Made by a program: the position numbers and the translations under genes
The notes under the pieces: model-generated
The model's input: only the letters and a program-made list of their open reading frames with translations
What the model was told of the DNA's origin: nothing
Databases searched by the model: none
NCBI GenBank assembly: GCA_026315105.1
Contig: CM048744.1
Location: 365,263,159-365,327,158 of the forward strand
Source of the DNA: Locusta migratoria
Taxonomy: Eukaryota; Arthropoda; Insecta; Orthoptera; Acrididae
Length of the DNA stretch: 64,000 nucleotides
Direction: 5' to 3'
Shown here: positions 43,506 through 54,346 of the stretch, in pieces
How the letters are laid out: each line of letters opens with the position of its first letter
How positions within the stretch are numbered: position 1 is the stretch's first letter

Positions 43506-43720
43506 AATTCTAATGTTTATAAACCTAATGGACCAAACTGCAGAGGTCATCGGTCCCTAGACCTAGAAACAAATTTAAGTAACATATGCTAAGGAGCACA
43601 CACTCACACATCACACATACATACATGCCCGAGGAAGGACTCGAATCTCTGACGGAGAGCGGCCGCGCAATCGGTGACATGACATCTTAGTCCGCGCTGC
43701 CATTCCCACGTTGCCCCTGA
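43506..43720 (-). repeat. SINE type E, reverse
   Basis: Tail, CACACACTCACACATCACAC joint, box B GATTCGAGTCC and head. TSD CATTACAA at 43,498-43,505 and 43,721-43,728. Confidence 0.92.
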
Positions 43721-43728
43721 CATTACAA

Positions 43729-44627
43729 CTGCTTGTATATCGCTGATGGATGCTTCTTAGAACAATACCTAAACAATAGCTGTTATTATAATATAGAAAT
43801 GGTCACGAATTCAGATAATTTTTACGGATATATCGATCCTGGTCGAATCGCTTCTGTACGTCTGTACTGGATTTATCAGGTAATCAACACAGCAGGCACT
43901 CGACTGTTACTGTGGGATTTTCAAAACGCGTCACTTACGTCACGTTGATGAATGCTCTACAGTTGTCTGCACAAGACCCAGACCTTTCACTTTCATTGAC
44001 GAGGGGAACTAATTCAGGTCCGACTTAGTTCAAAAAGTCACTGTGGTCACTGTGGCTTAAGTAGGTCTAATATGTTCTACAATATTTTAAAGCTGCTTCA
44101 GTGGTCAGTTTTTTGTTTATTGTATACTACTATTATTCTTGTAATGTAGTGCATTTTTATTTATGACATTTACACTGTTACTGAGTGTTAACGATTTCGC
44201 TATGAAAACAACCAGCAGCTCACCATTTCATGTATTTCGTTACGATACAAAAATTGCACGAAGTTACAGGGAGGAGTGCGGTATAAGAAAGAAATACCTG
44301 AACACTGAAGATGCTCTGAAATAAAGAGGAACGCGTCTGGTCTTAATACGACCTTTATTACAGTCGTAAAAGACCATATTTATCTTATACGTTTGTTTAA
44401 ACGAGAAATTCTTGTATATATATTTCTTGTTTCTTGCAAACGGCTCTAACGGTTCGGATAAATTTTGAATCTAGAACAGATTTTGGTTATTACTAAATTT
44501 ATCTACATAACAGTTATTAGATTTTTGAATTTTATTTTTAATGAATAAACTAAATGAAATCATGATCTTTATAAAAAAAAAAGAACGAATAGATTTTACG
44601 CAAAACAATACGCCGATCCTATATATA
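43729..44627. other. AT-rich stretch, nothing identified
   Basis: No recognised repeat; A/T runs near 44,570. Confidence 0.45.
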
Positions 44628-44928
44628 TGTGCCGCTGCGGAATAGTCGAGCGTACTGAGGCACCGTGCTGCGGTGCGCATGGCCCGCCGGCCGCGGTGGC
44701 CGAGGGGACTAAGGCGCTCCAGTCACGGTCTGCACGGCCACTACGGTCGGGGGTTCGAATCCCCCCTCGGGCATGTATATTTGTGCCGTCCTTAGGAATA
44801 GCTAGTTCACAAGTAGTTTGTAAGTTTAGGGACTGGTGACCCCGTAGTTAAGTCCCATAAGCTTTACAAACATTTGAATATTTTTGCGCACGGCCCTTCG
44901 CCGTCGGAGGTTCGAGTCTTTCCTCGGG

Positions 44929-44961
<33 letters not shown>

Positions 44962-45056
44962 TTTCCTTAGGTTAGTTTTACCGTAGTTTAAGTAGTTTGT
45001 AAGCTTAGGGGTAATAACATAGCAGTTGAGTCCCATAGATTTACAAACATTTGATT
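44628..45056 (+). repeat. SINE type E split by SINE A
   Basis: Head part TGCCGCTGCGGAATAGTCG...GGCCC (44,628-44,685). After the insertion come GCGCACGGCCCTTCGCC, box B GGTTCGAGTC, a TG tract (44,931-44,960) and the tail to ACAAACATTTGA. Confidence 0.92.
44686..44884 (+). repeat. SINE type A nested in SINE E head
   Basis: Full-length forward copy. TSD TGCGCATGGCCC / TGCGCACGGCCC (44,674-44,685 and 44,885-44,896; one mismatch). Confidence 0.96.
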
Positions 45057-45550
45057 TTTGTATATGTATCGGAAACGTCACGATAATTTGGAATCAAATT
45101 TCGAATTTACATAATATTTTTCTTTTTGAGTTTACCTTCAGAGGCGCCTTTCCTTAATAAATGCGATGTTACATTGTCTGATTTGAACAACCTTATCGAA
45201 TGACATTATAGATTTTCGATGTCAGATAGATAACATTTTCTTCGGCCAAGCTGTGTTGTTTTAAATGCCAGAGAACCGTTTGAAAAAATATTTACTGTTA
45301 CACTGAACAGTTTTCACTTACGATTTTTAATGACTGCATTTCCATTGCAAAATGTTCATATTTGATAAGGATCTTCTTCGAAATACCACAATGTTACTGA
45401 AAATAACTTCCCGAGAAAAGCTCGTTCATCCGATATTCCTCTATAATCTGTATAATTGCGTCTGTCGTAAAAGATGCAAGATAAACAAAAAGAGAAATAC
45501 GTACAACAGATACATTTGTTCTTCGAAAGATGGTTCATTGTGAAGCTCTC
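45057..45550. other. AT-rich stretch, nothing identified
   Basis: No recognised repeat. Confidence 0.45.
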
Positions 45551-45555
45551 TCTAA

Positions 45556-45781
45556 CGCTATTGGGGCTGGCGCAGTGGGTTCGCATTCGGGAGGACGGCG
45601 GTTCGAACCCTGCTCCGGCCATCCATATGTAGAGTTTTCCTTGATTTTCTTAAATAGTTCCAGGCAAATTCCAGATTCGTTGGTTTGGGTACAGCAGATT
45701 TCTTTCCCCATCCTTATCAAAACAATAGGAGATTGTACATCGATTCTAATGACCACACAGTCAATGGGACGTTAAAAACTA
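45556..45781 (+). repeat. SINE type C, near full length
   Basis: GGCGCAGTGGGTTCGCATTC head, box B GGTTCGAACCC, CCGGCCATCCATATG joint, CCTTGATTTTCTTAAATAG body and GGGACGTTAAAAAC end. Confidence 0.88.
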
Positions 45782-45792
45782 ATATTCATGTG

Positions 45793-45954
45793 CATCTATA
45801 TAGTTACTCTGCACATCATACTAAAGTGCCGTGCAGAGGGCTCATGCAACCACTTTCATATTGTTTCTCCGCGGTGGAACGGCCGAGCGCTCTAAGGCGT
45901 CTTTCTGGGTAACCCGCGGTTGTCCTCCATTGGTGCTTCGAGTCCTTCCTTGGG

Positions 45955-46013
<59 letters not shown>

Positions 46014-46262
46014 TTGTGTATGTGTGCGAGTGTGTGTCTGTCCTTAGGTTAGTTTAAGTAGTTTGTAAGGCTAGGGACTGGTACCCACAATAAATAGGTA
46101 CCATAGGTATAAAAATTTTGAAAATTGCAATTTGAACATACTATTTATCTACCATTCCATTTCTAATAGCACGCGGTAAGAAAGAAAACTTAAATCTCTC
46201 CGTTAGAGTTCAGAACTCTCTTATTTCGTTTTGCTAATAATTTCTCCCTGAGTAGATGTGAG
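45793..46262 (-). mobile_element. LINE 3' end split by SINE E
   Basis: 45,793-45,870 matches the 3' end of the 50.5-kb LINE (ACTCTGC...GCCGTGCAGAGGGCTCATG, CCACTTTCATA). 46,137-46,262 continues it (CTACCATTCCATTTCTAA...CACGCGG). Only about 200 bp of 3' UTR remain: a strongly 5'-truncated insertion. Confidence 0.82.
45871..46136 (+). repeat. SINE type E with long (TG)n inside LINE end
   Basis: Head CGCGGTGGAACGGCCGAGCG, box B GCTTCGAGTCC, about 53 bp of TG repeats (45,957-46,009) at the head/tail joint and a degraded tail. The LINE reads through when it is removed; TSD unclear. Confidence 0.88.
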
Positions 46263-46600
46263 TCAATATTACACAGTTTTTTGCTCAAGACAGTGTACGG
46301 GACAATATTATAGAAGAGTGTTCTGTTATTTGAAGACTTTTGTAGATAGGTATTACACGTCGTGTGCTTTTAGTTTAGATAGTATCTCCATGTTTGGGTA
46401 GCACCAGGAAGCCTAAGTTTTGCGAGCTTAGTGGTAGTGACGAATGACGCTGAAATATTTGGGCAGCGGCCTGTTAGAGACGGGATCGCGAGAAACCCGT
46501 TTGCATGGGCTCACGAAACCGGATTTCATAATCCCATTTGAGTTTTTGGTTGGTCGCAATCCAAAAGCGGTTCTGGAAATCAGCTTTTTAAAGCGAGATT
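46263..46600. other. Stretch without firm annotation
   Basis: May include more of the LINE 3' region; too diverged to say. Confidence 0.3.
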
Positions 46601-46603
46601 TCC

Positions 46604-46759
46604 ACAAATGTCCAAATGTTTATTAAACTTATGGGACTTAATTGCGGGGTCATCAGTTTCTAAACTTTACTACCTTATACTAAAGACGACACAAACATCC
46701 ATGCCCGAGGGGGATTCGATGCCCCGACGGGAAACGGCCTTGCGCACTACCCCGCGGCT
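46604..46759 (-). repeat. SINE type A2 with internal deletions
   Basis: Tail, CTTATACTAAAGACGACAC and box B GCATCGAATCC; parts of the tail and head are missing. Confidence 0.8.
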
Positions 46760-47238
46760 CCATTTTCACAATCGATTTTCGTGCTCATGTAAACGCAACC
46801 GTTTTTGAAACGTAACTAGCTCTTCTAGTTAAGGATATTCTGTTAACATCGGGAAGAGTGACAGTTTCTTCCGTGAAAAGTATAAATATTTGACTGAGAA
46901 TCAATCTTTGTCTTTAAGTAAAGAGAAATAGCGACCTTTCTTTCTTAATCAAGAACTGAAACACTGGTTTTTCAGAAGCCGTACTTGAGTGGGATAGGAA
47001 ATTCGCTTCCGACCCAAAGAAAAACGCGACAGCGGAAAACTGTTTACGAAATTCGCTTTTCGACATCCAGAAGATGTTTGTGCAAACGACGTGTTTGTAG
47101 GCAGGCCGTTTCCAACAATCATGAATCACAATTATTGATTATAATTAATGATTTTTAATAATTTTTAATTTCTTTATAAGAAGGTATTTTTTTGTAACGA
47201 TATAGATAAGCGATGTTCAAAATCATTTATCACTAGTT
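46760..47238. other. AT-rich stretch, nothing identified
   Basis: No recognised repeat. Confidence 0.45.
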
Positions 47239-47252
47239 GAAATATGAGTCTC

Positions 47253-47390
47253 AAAAGAAAGAAAAAAAGTTCAAATGTTTATAAATCTATCGGACCTAAC
47301 TGCTGGGTTATTACTTAAACTAAGTTAAAGTAACCTAAGGACAACACAAACACCCATGCCCGAGGGGGGGGGACTCGAACTTCCGACGGC
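47253..47390 (-). repeat. SINE type B/E, 5'-truncated
   Basis: Reverse copy ending just past box B (GGAAGTTCGAGTCC on the minus strand). Perfect 14-bp TSD GAAATATGAGTCTC at 47,239-47,252 and 47,391-47,404; an AAAAGAAAGAAAAAAAG tract is its 3' edge. Confidence 0.93.
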
Positions 47391-47639
47391 GAAATATGAG
47401 TCTCGAACCATTTTTTCGAACGTGCATTAAATTAGTTGATTACTTGGAGCAAAAGAGTATGACGTAGAGCTATATGAACAATTACATAGAATGGTTGAAA
47501 ATTAGTGGCAGCACTGTTGTGGAGATACTGTTGTTGACATGCCTACCTTATCTCCGAGCAAATGGACTCGCCCGTCCCACGTCACCGGCGTGCGCACAAT
47601 CGAGGGAAACACAGTCACTTGTGAGCGAGCCGCCTAACG

Positions 47640-47880
47640 TAACGGTGTCACCACTTTTTCGAAAGAGGAACAACGGAGATGGATCAAGACTGAATGTGCC
47701 AGAGATCGTACAGCACGACAGTTCATCAAGGTCTTCAAGAGGCGTGCTGGGAATCGGCATTGTCGTACAAAACCGTGGCACGATGAGTAAAAGCCTTTAA
47801 CGAAGGTCGGCAAACTGTGGCAGACATGCTGCGGTCAGGTCGCCTCTTACATACTGTTGCCGCGTTAGTGTGCAGTGATG
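47640..47880 (+). pseudogene. Degenerate transposase-like fragment
   Basis: Frame-shifted reading gives SYKTVAR-V-KAFNEGRQTVAD followed by M-L-R-S-G-R, resembling the F-x-x-GR-x-x-x-x-D-x-x-R-S-GRP linker after the N-terminal helix-turn-helix of mariner-like transposases. No catalytic D,D(34)D part is seen and frames are broken. Confidence 0.4.
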
Positions 47881-48048
47881 ACGCCAGATAATTTGTGAGC
47901 TCGCTCATGAAATCAAAGCTTCGACACGCAGTAGACCGCTCCATTTGCACCATCAATGAAACAGGCTCTGCTAACAGTATACTAAGCTTTCCATATCGCT
48001 GGCAACGGGTTCTACTTTGAAGGAGTAACACGTGCAAAGATGTAACGC

Positions 48049-48429
48049 TCAAATGTTCAGATGCCGGCCGCGGTGGCCGAGGTGACTGAGGCGCTCCAGT
48101 CACGGTCAGCACGGCCACTACGGCCGGGGGTTCGAATCCCCCCTCGGGCATGGATATTTGTGCCGTCTTTAGTCTTAGCTAGTTCTTAAGTAGTTTGTAA
48201 GCTTAGGGACTGATGACCCCGTAGTTAAGTCCCATAAGTTGTACAAACATTTGAACATTTGAAATGTTCAGATGTTTGTAAATATATAGGACCAAACTGC
48301 GTGGTAATCAGTCCGTAGCTTACAAACTAAGTAAACGAATGCCCCAAGGAGGACTCGAACCTCCGACGGCGAGCAACCGCGCGCTCCGCAGCGAGGCGCA
48401 TTAGACCGCTCGGCTAGTCCACCGCGGCG
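48049..48429 (-). repeat. SINE type B split by SINE A
   Basis: Reverse copy whose tail end (48,049-48,063) is separated from the rest (48,275-48,429) by a SINE A. Outer TSD GATGTAACGC at 48,039-48,048 and 48,430-48,439. Confidence 0.95.
48064..48261 (+). repeat. SINE type A nested in SINE B tail
   Basis: Full length. Perfect 13-bp TSD AAATGTTCAGATG at 48,051-48,063 and 48,262-48,274; the TSD is itself SINE B tail. Confidence 0.97.
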
Positions 48430-48749
48430 GATGTAACGCTTTTGCATCGGTTGTGGATAAATAGTTGCCACTATTTAAGTTCCAACCGTCGTATTTAGAC
48501 GTGTGTACTAACTTTCAGAGTAAAATATATCGAAGAAATTTGAAATAAAAGTTACTGGGTATTTAATTGTGAGCAACTTGCACTAAAAATTTTTTGAACC
48601 CGACCTATATAATAGCCGAGAGATGGGGAATAGTGCCGACCTCTTGGGCGTCCGGTTTTCAGCCAGATAGCGGTTATGGTTGCTGGCGGTCAGCAAATAC
48701 GTCTGTAAAATTTGATACCGATCGGTTGAAGGGCGTGCTGTAAAATTTT

Positions 48750-49570
48750 TATAAACACTTTACAGACACGGACAGTTCCAAATCACCGTTAGGGTAAAAG
48801 ATACGGAAAAACGTAAGAGAGCGTAGCTGTGCAGAATTTTCTCCGCTACCAATCCGCTTTTTTCATTTTCGTCTCTGGTGAACGGTTAGGGCGTTATTTG
48901 CAATTGAATTTGGAGCTGTCAAAAGGCCATCGTGAACGGCCGACTCTTTAGTGTTACTAACCCAAAGTGAGCCAGAAAGAAGCAAAATATTGACATCTGT
49001 ACGTATTAGGGTCCACATACTAAAATATTTGCCGGACGCAGTGGCCGAGCGGTCTGCGGCGCGCCAGTCACAGTCTGCACGGCCGCTACACGGTCGGGGA
49101 TTCGAATTCCCCTTCGGGCATGGATGTTTGTGTCGTCTTTAGTATAACGTATTTCATAAGTAGTTTGTAAGTTTAGGGGCTGATGACCCCGCAGTTAAGT
49201 CCCTTAAGCGTAACGAACATTTGAACTAAAATATTTGCTCTTATGCACGTAAGATTCTGTATTTTCTAAGAAGAAAGTCGGCGATGGAAATTTCGTCGCA
49301 ATTTTGGCTCACTTTAGGTTACGGCAGTAACACTAAAAGTGGGCCTTTGCGGTCGTCTTTTGACAGCTCGAAATTTAAATGAAAATAACGGCTTAACCAT
49401 TCATCGGAAACGAAAATTGAATAACCGAATTTGTAGAGGAGAAAATTCTCTACAACTTTGCTCTCTTATGTTTTTTTTCATATCTCGTATCGTTTCAGAG
49501 ATATTTGCAAAAATAACGGCGATTTTGGTATGTCTGTCTGTCCGTAACGTGTTCCCTGTTTTTAAGACGA
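48750..49570. mobile_element. Foldback/MITE with TTGCAAATATCTC...GTTGTAGAG arms
   Basis: Arms of about 230 bp: left has ACGTAAGAGAGCG, CAGAATTTTCTCCGCTAC, GAGCTGTCAAAAGGCC and GTGTTACTAACC; right mirrors them and preserves CAAATATCTC and GTTGTAGAGAATTTTCTCC better. A SINE A2 sits in the spacer. No ORF. Confidence 0.82.
49032..49224 (+). repeat. SINE type A2, full length
   Basis: Head GCCGGACGCAGTGGCCGAGC, box B GGATTCGAATTCC, GGATGTTTGTGTCGTC and tail. Perfect 13-bp TSD ACTAAAATATTTG at 49,019-49,031 and 49,225-49,237. Confidence 0.96.
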
Positions 49571-49689
49571 ATCTTTCAACCTACCAGCACTAAATTTTAC
49601 ATACATAATTGTAGGCTGCCAGAGACCAGAAGCTCCATTTTTGAAATATTTCGGACAAGAAATACGTTAGTAATATCAAAAAATTCCAT

Positions 49690-49835
49690 TTGTAATATAA
49701 TTTTAATTGCATATAAACCGTTCATCTGAGGCGAAAACTGAAAAATTCGCTACAACTTTGTTCCCTTATGTTTATTTCATATCTCGTATCGTTTGAGAGA
49801 TATTTGCAAAAATAACGGAATATTGACACCCTCCA
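49690..49835. repeat. Partial second copy of the 48.8-kb MITE arm
   Basis: TCGCTACAACTTTGTTCCCTTATG, CATATCTCGTATCGTTT and GATATTTGCAAAAATAACGG repeat the right arm of the preceding element in the same orientation, with no left arm. Confidence 0.75.
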
Positions 49836-49993
49836 TTGAATTAACGAAAACCAGCCGTACGCAGAGGTCACGTGACATTCCTCGCCCAGAACTCTCCGTA
49901 CGATAAATGATGAGCTAGTATCTACAAATGCCGTAAGAGCATCAGTTAACAACGGCTAACAATAGCATGAGATTAAAGAAGACATGTTCTAAG

Positions 49994-50090
49994 TGTTAGT
50001 CGTAGCGTAGTGGGCAATGCGTTGGACTGTGACGCTGAAGGTTAGTGGTTCGGAACACGCTACTATGTAAGAGGGTTTCAGACGCTACTG
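49994..50090 (+). repeat. tRNA-like SINE head, separate family
   Basis: TAGCGTAGTGGGCAATGCG (box A-like) and GTGGTTCGGAAC (box B-like) with tRNA-like spacing. No CCA or proper acceptor stem. Likely a SINE or pseudo-tRNA. Confidence 0.4.
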
Positions 50091-50209
50091 TTAATTAATT
50101 TTTTATTATTATTTTGGTCCAAAATGTTTGCAAAAACTTATAAAGCTATAAATCTAAAGTGGACCCTAAAACACGTCAGTGCGATATTTTTTTTACATCG
50201 AATGCCATT

Positions 50210-50483
50210 AGAATAGGCGCCGCTCTGTAGCACCGATTCTGCCGGGAGTGAGTATCAGAAAGGTGCGCCGCGTGTATAGGGAGACGGGCGAGCGAGTGTG
50301 TTGTAGCGCGACGGCGCGGCTTGGGCGCGGCAGCCAGTGGAGTAGAGTAGGCAGGGCACAGTTGGGCGCGCTGCGCGGGTAGCCGCCGGCGTTCTCACGG
50401 CCCCTGCCGCTGGCTGGCAGCGCTACCGCAGCCCGACACGCGTGCCGCGGGGGCAGCGGGCCGCACTGGCTGCAGCTGCGGGC
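50210..50483. promoter_or_regulatory. GC/CpG-rich islet 14
   Basis: CpG-rich DNA (GCGACGGCGCGGCTTGGGCGCGG) ending abruptly where the minus-strand LINE tail begins. Function inferred. Confidence 0.35.
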
Positions 50484-51475
50484 GATCTACATCTACATCT
50501 ACATAGGTACTCTGCTAATCACATTTAGGTGCCTGGCAGAGGGCTCATTAACCACTTTCATAACTTTTCTCTACCGTTCCATTCTCTAACACCGCGAGGG
50601 AAAAAACAACACCTAAATAGTTCCGTTTTCGATCTGATTTTTCTTATTTTATTGTGATGGTCATGTCTCCCTAAGCAGGTGGGTGCTAGCAAAATATTTT
50701 CACATTCAGAACTAAAAGTCGGTGATTGAAACTTTGCAAACAGATCACGCCGCAAAGAATAACGTCTTTCTTTTAACGATTTCCGCCCCAATTCGTGCAA
50801 CATTTCCGTGACGCTCCCCCCCCCCCCCCCCCGTAACGTGATAAAACAAAACGAGCTGCCCTTCTCTGAACCTTCTCAATGTCTTCCGGCAGTCCCACCT
50901 GATGAGGGTCCCACAAGGGGCAACAGTACTCCAGGAGAGGACGCACAAGTGTGATGTAGCCAGTCTCTTTGGTGGAGCTGGTGCATCTTCGAAGCGTTCT
51001 GCCAATGAAACGTAACCTTTGGTTCGCCTTCCCCACAATATTTTCTATGTATTCTCTCCAGTCAAAGTTGTTCGTAATTGTAACTCCTAGGTATTTGGTA
51101 GAATTTACGACCTTAAGGTTTAACTGATTTATCGCGTAATTGAAGTTCAGCGGATTTCTTTTAGTGGTCATATGTATTACTTCACACTTTTCTTTGTTTA
51201 GTGTCAATTGCCAATTTTCGCGCCATGTAGAAATTTTGTCTAAATCGCTTTGCAGTTGCTTTCGATCCTCTGTTGACTTTACTAACCGATAAACGACAGA
51301 ATCATCCGCGAAAAGTCTAAGGGAGCTATTCAGATTGTCTCCTAAATCGCTTATAAGCACAAGGAAGAGTAGGGGCCTTATAACTCTTCCCTGTGGAACG
51401 CCAGATATCACTTTTGTTTTACTCGATTGGTTGCTATGTGAAGCTTTGTGAAGCCAACACACTACTAGCGTCACC
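50484..51475 (-). mobile_element. LINE fragment with partial reverse transcriptase
   Basis: A 5'-truncated non-LTR element of the jockey/CR1/L2-like group. The 51,474-50,773 frame (233 codons) has SGVPQG (codons 24-29), FADD (55-58, palm catalytic aspartates), then WQLTLN, TKYLGVTI, LVRPLLEYC and RRAARF. The frame is lost at a C17 run (50,816-50,832). The 3' UTR ends in an ACATCT-type repeat at 50,484-50,505. The RT fingers and endonuclease are missing, so it is inactive. It is the least decayed LINE here. Confidence 0.9.
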
Positions 51476-52140
51476 AGTCCCTCAAAGACACGCTTATTTG
51501 CTCAGACCCGTACACCAGAAAGAAACCTATCACTGGGAATCCAGGGGAAAGGAAAACCTCCCATTGCCAGTTAAAAAACAACGAGGATTAGGGTACGTTT
51601 GTGCCGTCCTCTTACGAGACGTGGAAACGCACGTGGAGGAAGACATGGTACAGTTTCAGCGTGGAATTCCACGTTCCGCTGCCCTGCGAAGCGTGGAACG
51701 AAGGATCCAGCATGTTAGATTTTTGCTTCGTGGAGTGGAATGTAGCCAATCAAAAGCGACCTGGTTTTCACGTGCCAAGCAGTACTTTTGATCCGCCATA
51801 TCGCAAACGGACCTCCGTATTTCATACCTTCTTTCGTTTCAGCGTACGATGTAGGAATATAATTTTTTTAAAGCGCCAGAAAATTGAAGAACTTTTGAAA
51901 ACGCATAATTTTAGGTATGATTTGTTACAATAAAGTACCGGAAACAATAAATTCATAGCTTTAAAGGATATCGTATTTAACGTTAGTCAGTGTTATAATT
52001 TATATACCGTGAAATAATATCGTTCCTATGCTACGGTTCAACGCCGTTCTATGAAAGGAGCGTCTTCATGATACTCTGTCATAGATAAATATTTCAATAT
52101 GTTTTAGGCGCATAGTATATCGTTAATACAGTGCATTCTC
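51476..52140. other. Stretch without recognised feature
   Basis: Moderate GC near 51,590-51,790 with several ACGTGG and CACGTG strings and an AGCCAATCAAAAG CCAAT box. The ORFs in two frames match no family I know. Confidence 0.35.
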
Positions 52141-52144
52141 TCCC

Positions 52145-52215
52145 GAGGAGAAATAGCGTAGTTGGTAGCGTGGTAACTACGGAGCAGAAGTTGAGAGTAA
52201 CTCGGGTTGATATTT
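52145..52215 (+). repeat. Possible tRNA-like fragment
   Basis: AATAGCGTAGTTGGTAGCGTGG resembles a D-arm/box A; the 3' half is only loosely tRNA-like. Weak. Confidence 0.25.
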
Positions 52216-52776
52216 TTTCCTTTTTTATTTCTTTAATGTTTCTGGTTCCTTTTTATTAATTTAAGTGTAATATCCGATATTCGTTGTTACTTCTTTTTAA
52301 GACGACGGATTAGGGTGATGGTTAGCGTTACGAGCTATGGAAGAAAAGAAATGTAAATAACAGGTTTACATGTACAATCTCGGAGATATAGTTTTTAACG
52401 ATTTGGTTTAATTACAGTTTATGTAATTTACTTGTTAATTTAATACAATTATAATATCCAGTATTCGACGTTATTTGTTACAGACATGAACGAACTCTGC
52501 CCACGAGAGAACTTGTTGAGTATTTCCTGCAAGGGCACAGGTACCAATAAATTTCGAGACTGTACCCCACGTCATTCGGTTTTCGCCACGGTGTTTAAAT
52601 TCTGTTGCAGTTCAGTACAGTGCTGGAATACTTCAGTGGTTATGGAAGTAGATGAAGTAAAGGAGCAACAGTATTTACTTACAATACTAAAAGTAAAAAT
52701 TATCAAAACAAACATTGTCGAACTGAGCCGTTGTCCCGCGTGTATGAACATGTAGACTGTATCAGACAACTTATTG
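52216..52776. other. AT-rich stretch, nothing identified
   Basis: No recognised repeat. Confidence 0.45.
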
Positions 52777-52784
52777 TCTTCGAA

Positions 52785-52994
52785 AATTCAAATGTCCAAA
52801 TGTCTGTAAATCTATCGGTCCAAACTGCGTGGTCATCAGTCCGTAGCTTACAAACTACTTAAGTCTAGGTAAACTAACCTACGGACAAACACACACACAT
52901 CCATGCCCCAGGGAGGACTCGAACCTCCACGGCGAGCAACCACGCGCTCCGCAGCGAGGCGCTTTAGACCACTCGGCTACCCCACCGCGGCTAG
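52785..52994 (-). repeat. SINE type B, full length
   Basis: Complete reverse copy, box B GGTTCGAGTCC, head to CCACCGCGGC. Short TSD TCTTCGAA (52,777-52,784 and 52,997-53,004). Confidence 0.93.
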
Positions 52995-53329
52995 TATCTT
53001 CGAAGGAAAGCCAAAGTAAACATTTGGATATGCAGAATATGTACATCGTGAAAAATAGGAAACATAGCAAGACAAGTGGAGCTGGCGCAGATGAAGGATT
53101 TCACCGTTAGAGTTTTTTTATATTTTTGCCAAAAGTGATTTAGTCGTACATTTATCATTATTAAACTCTTTCAGTTAATGTACCGTCTTTGTGTTTCTTG
53201 AAGAAGGAAAAAAAATTACAATTCTGGAAGAGTATTGCATGCAACGTGCAAGCATAGGAAAGCTACAGTATTCAATTTCTTCCGTCGTTCGCTTGCAGAT
53301 ACCGTGTAATTTTAAGCACATCCATCTTT

Positions 53330-53650
53330 GTAAAGACAATGAATCTACGCGCCAGTCCGCAACGGGTGCTGGAGAGCGCTGCAGTCGAAAAGCAAATCAC
53401 GATAAGCAGCGCATTCCGTAGTATGTACGAGGTCGTTTCAGAGCGTGCAATAGCTAGGTGGACAGCACGTCTGGCCAGCGTTATGTTGGGACGGCTTTAC
53501 GCTGAGACTCGCTGCTCGCCGGCATGTCGATGGTGAGTCAGACTCACTGTGTGTTACAGGCGCTTTTAACCTCCATCATCGCAGCCCGCCGCGCTGCTCG
53601 CTACGAAGCTCGCCAGGCGTTATCAAATGGTTTGTATTTCGCGCTGCAAC
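53330..53650. promoter_or_regulatory. Moderately GC-rich islet 15
   Basis: CpG-containing block with a GATG|GTGAGT donor-like site (about 53,530-53,538). No ORF context supports an exon. Tentative. Confidence 0.2.
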
Positions 53651-54115
53651 CGTCAGTACATGTCCTGAAACATGTGCTGCGATTATCTGCTTCAAGGTCA
53701 ATTGTAGCCGTGCCGTGTTCAACCCTCCATTTGACACACACAGAAATCACGAGAAGAAAAAGGATTATATTACTGAAATGTGTAGGGCCATGTGAACAGA
53801 TTTATACGATTTTTTTTTTCAAAATATATTTTCTGATTTGTAAGTAACATTGACCATAAACTTCGCATGATGCAGTATCAGTACTACAGTGTTGTTCTTA
53901 TGACTGTAAAAATTATTGTATTTTAGGCTATTTCACGCGCAACGTGTGAAAACAAGTCGTTTTTGCTGCAAAGTTAAGAACAAACCCATGATTTCTATAT
54001 TTTACAGTCAAGAATCCCTGAAGAAAAAACTTGCAAATTCCTTTTGGCCCGTAATCTGCCAAGTGACAACATATTGTCATATCTGTCATACCGTACATCA
54101 TTGACTGTAACAGAA
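53651..54115. other. AT-rich stretch, nothing identified
   Basis: No recognised repeat. Confidence 0.4.
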
Positions 54116-54127
54116 GATGCTGTTTCG

Positions 54128-54334
54128 CCGGCCGCGGTGGCCGAGGAGACTGAGGCGCTCCAGTCACGGTCTGCACGGCCACTACGGTCGGGGGTTCGAA
54201 TCCCCCCCCCCCCTCGGGCATGGATATTTGTGCCGTCCTAGTTCGTAAGTAGTTCATAAGTAGTTTGTAAGTTTAGGGACTGATGACCCCGTAGTTAAGT
54301 CCCATAAGCTTAACAAATATTTGAACATTTTTTG
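54128..54334 (+). repeat. SINE type A (CCTAGTTCGTAAG subtype) with C-tract expansion
   Basis: Full length; the T-arm C run after GGTTCGAAT is expanded to 12 C. Perfect 12-bp TSD GATGCTGTTTCG at 54,116-54,127 and 54,335-54,346. Confidence 0.97.
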
Positions 54335-54346
54335 GATGCTGTTTCG

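Noticed and set aside
51393..51933. ORFs of 110 and 132 codons next to the LINE
   Set aside because: Overlapping frames, no domain recognised, one begins inside the antisense of the LINE.
53516..53580. Mini-intron (GATG|GTGAGT ... TTACAG|G) near 53,530-53,562
   Set aside because: Only about 30 nt between the sites, too short for a spliceosomal intron in animals.
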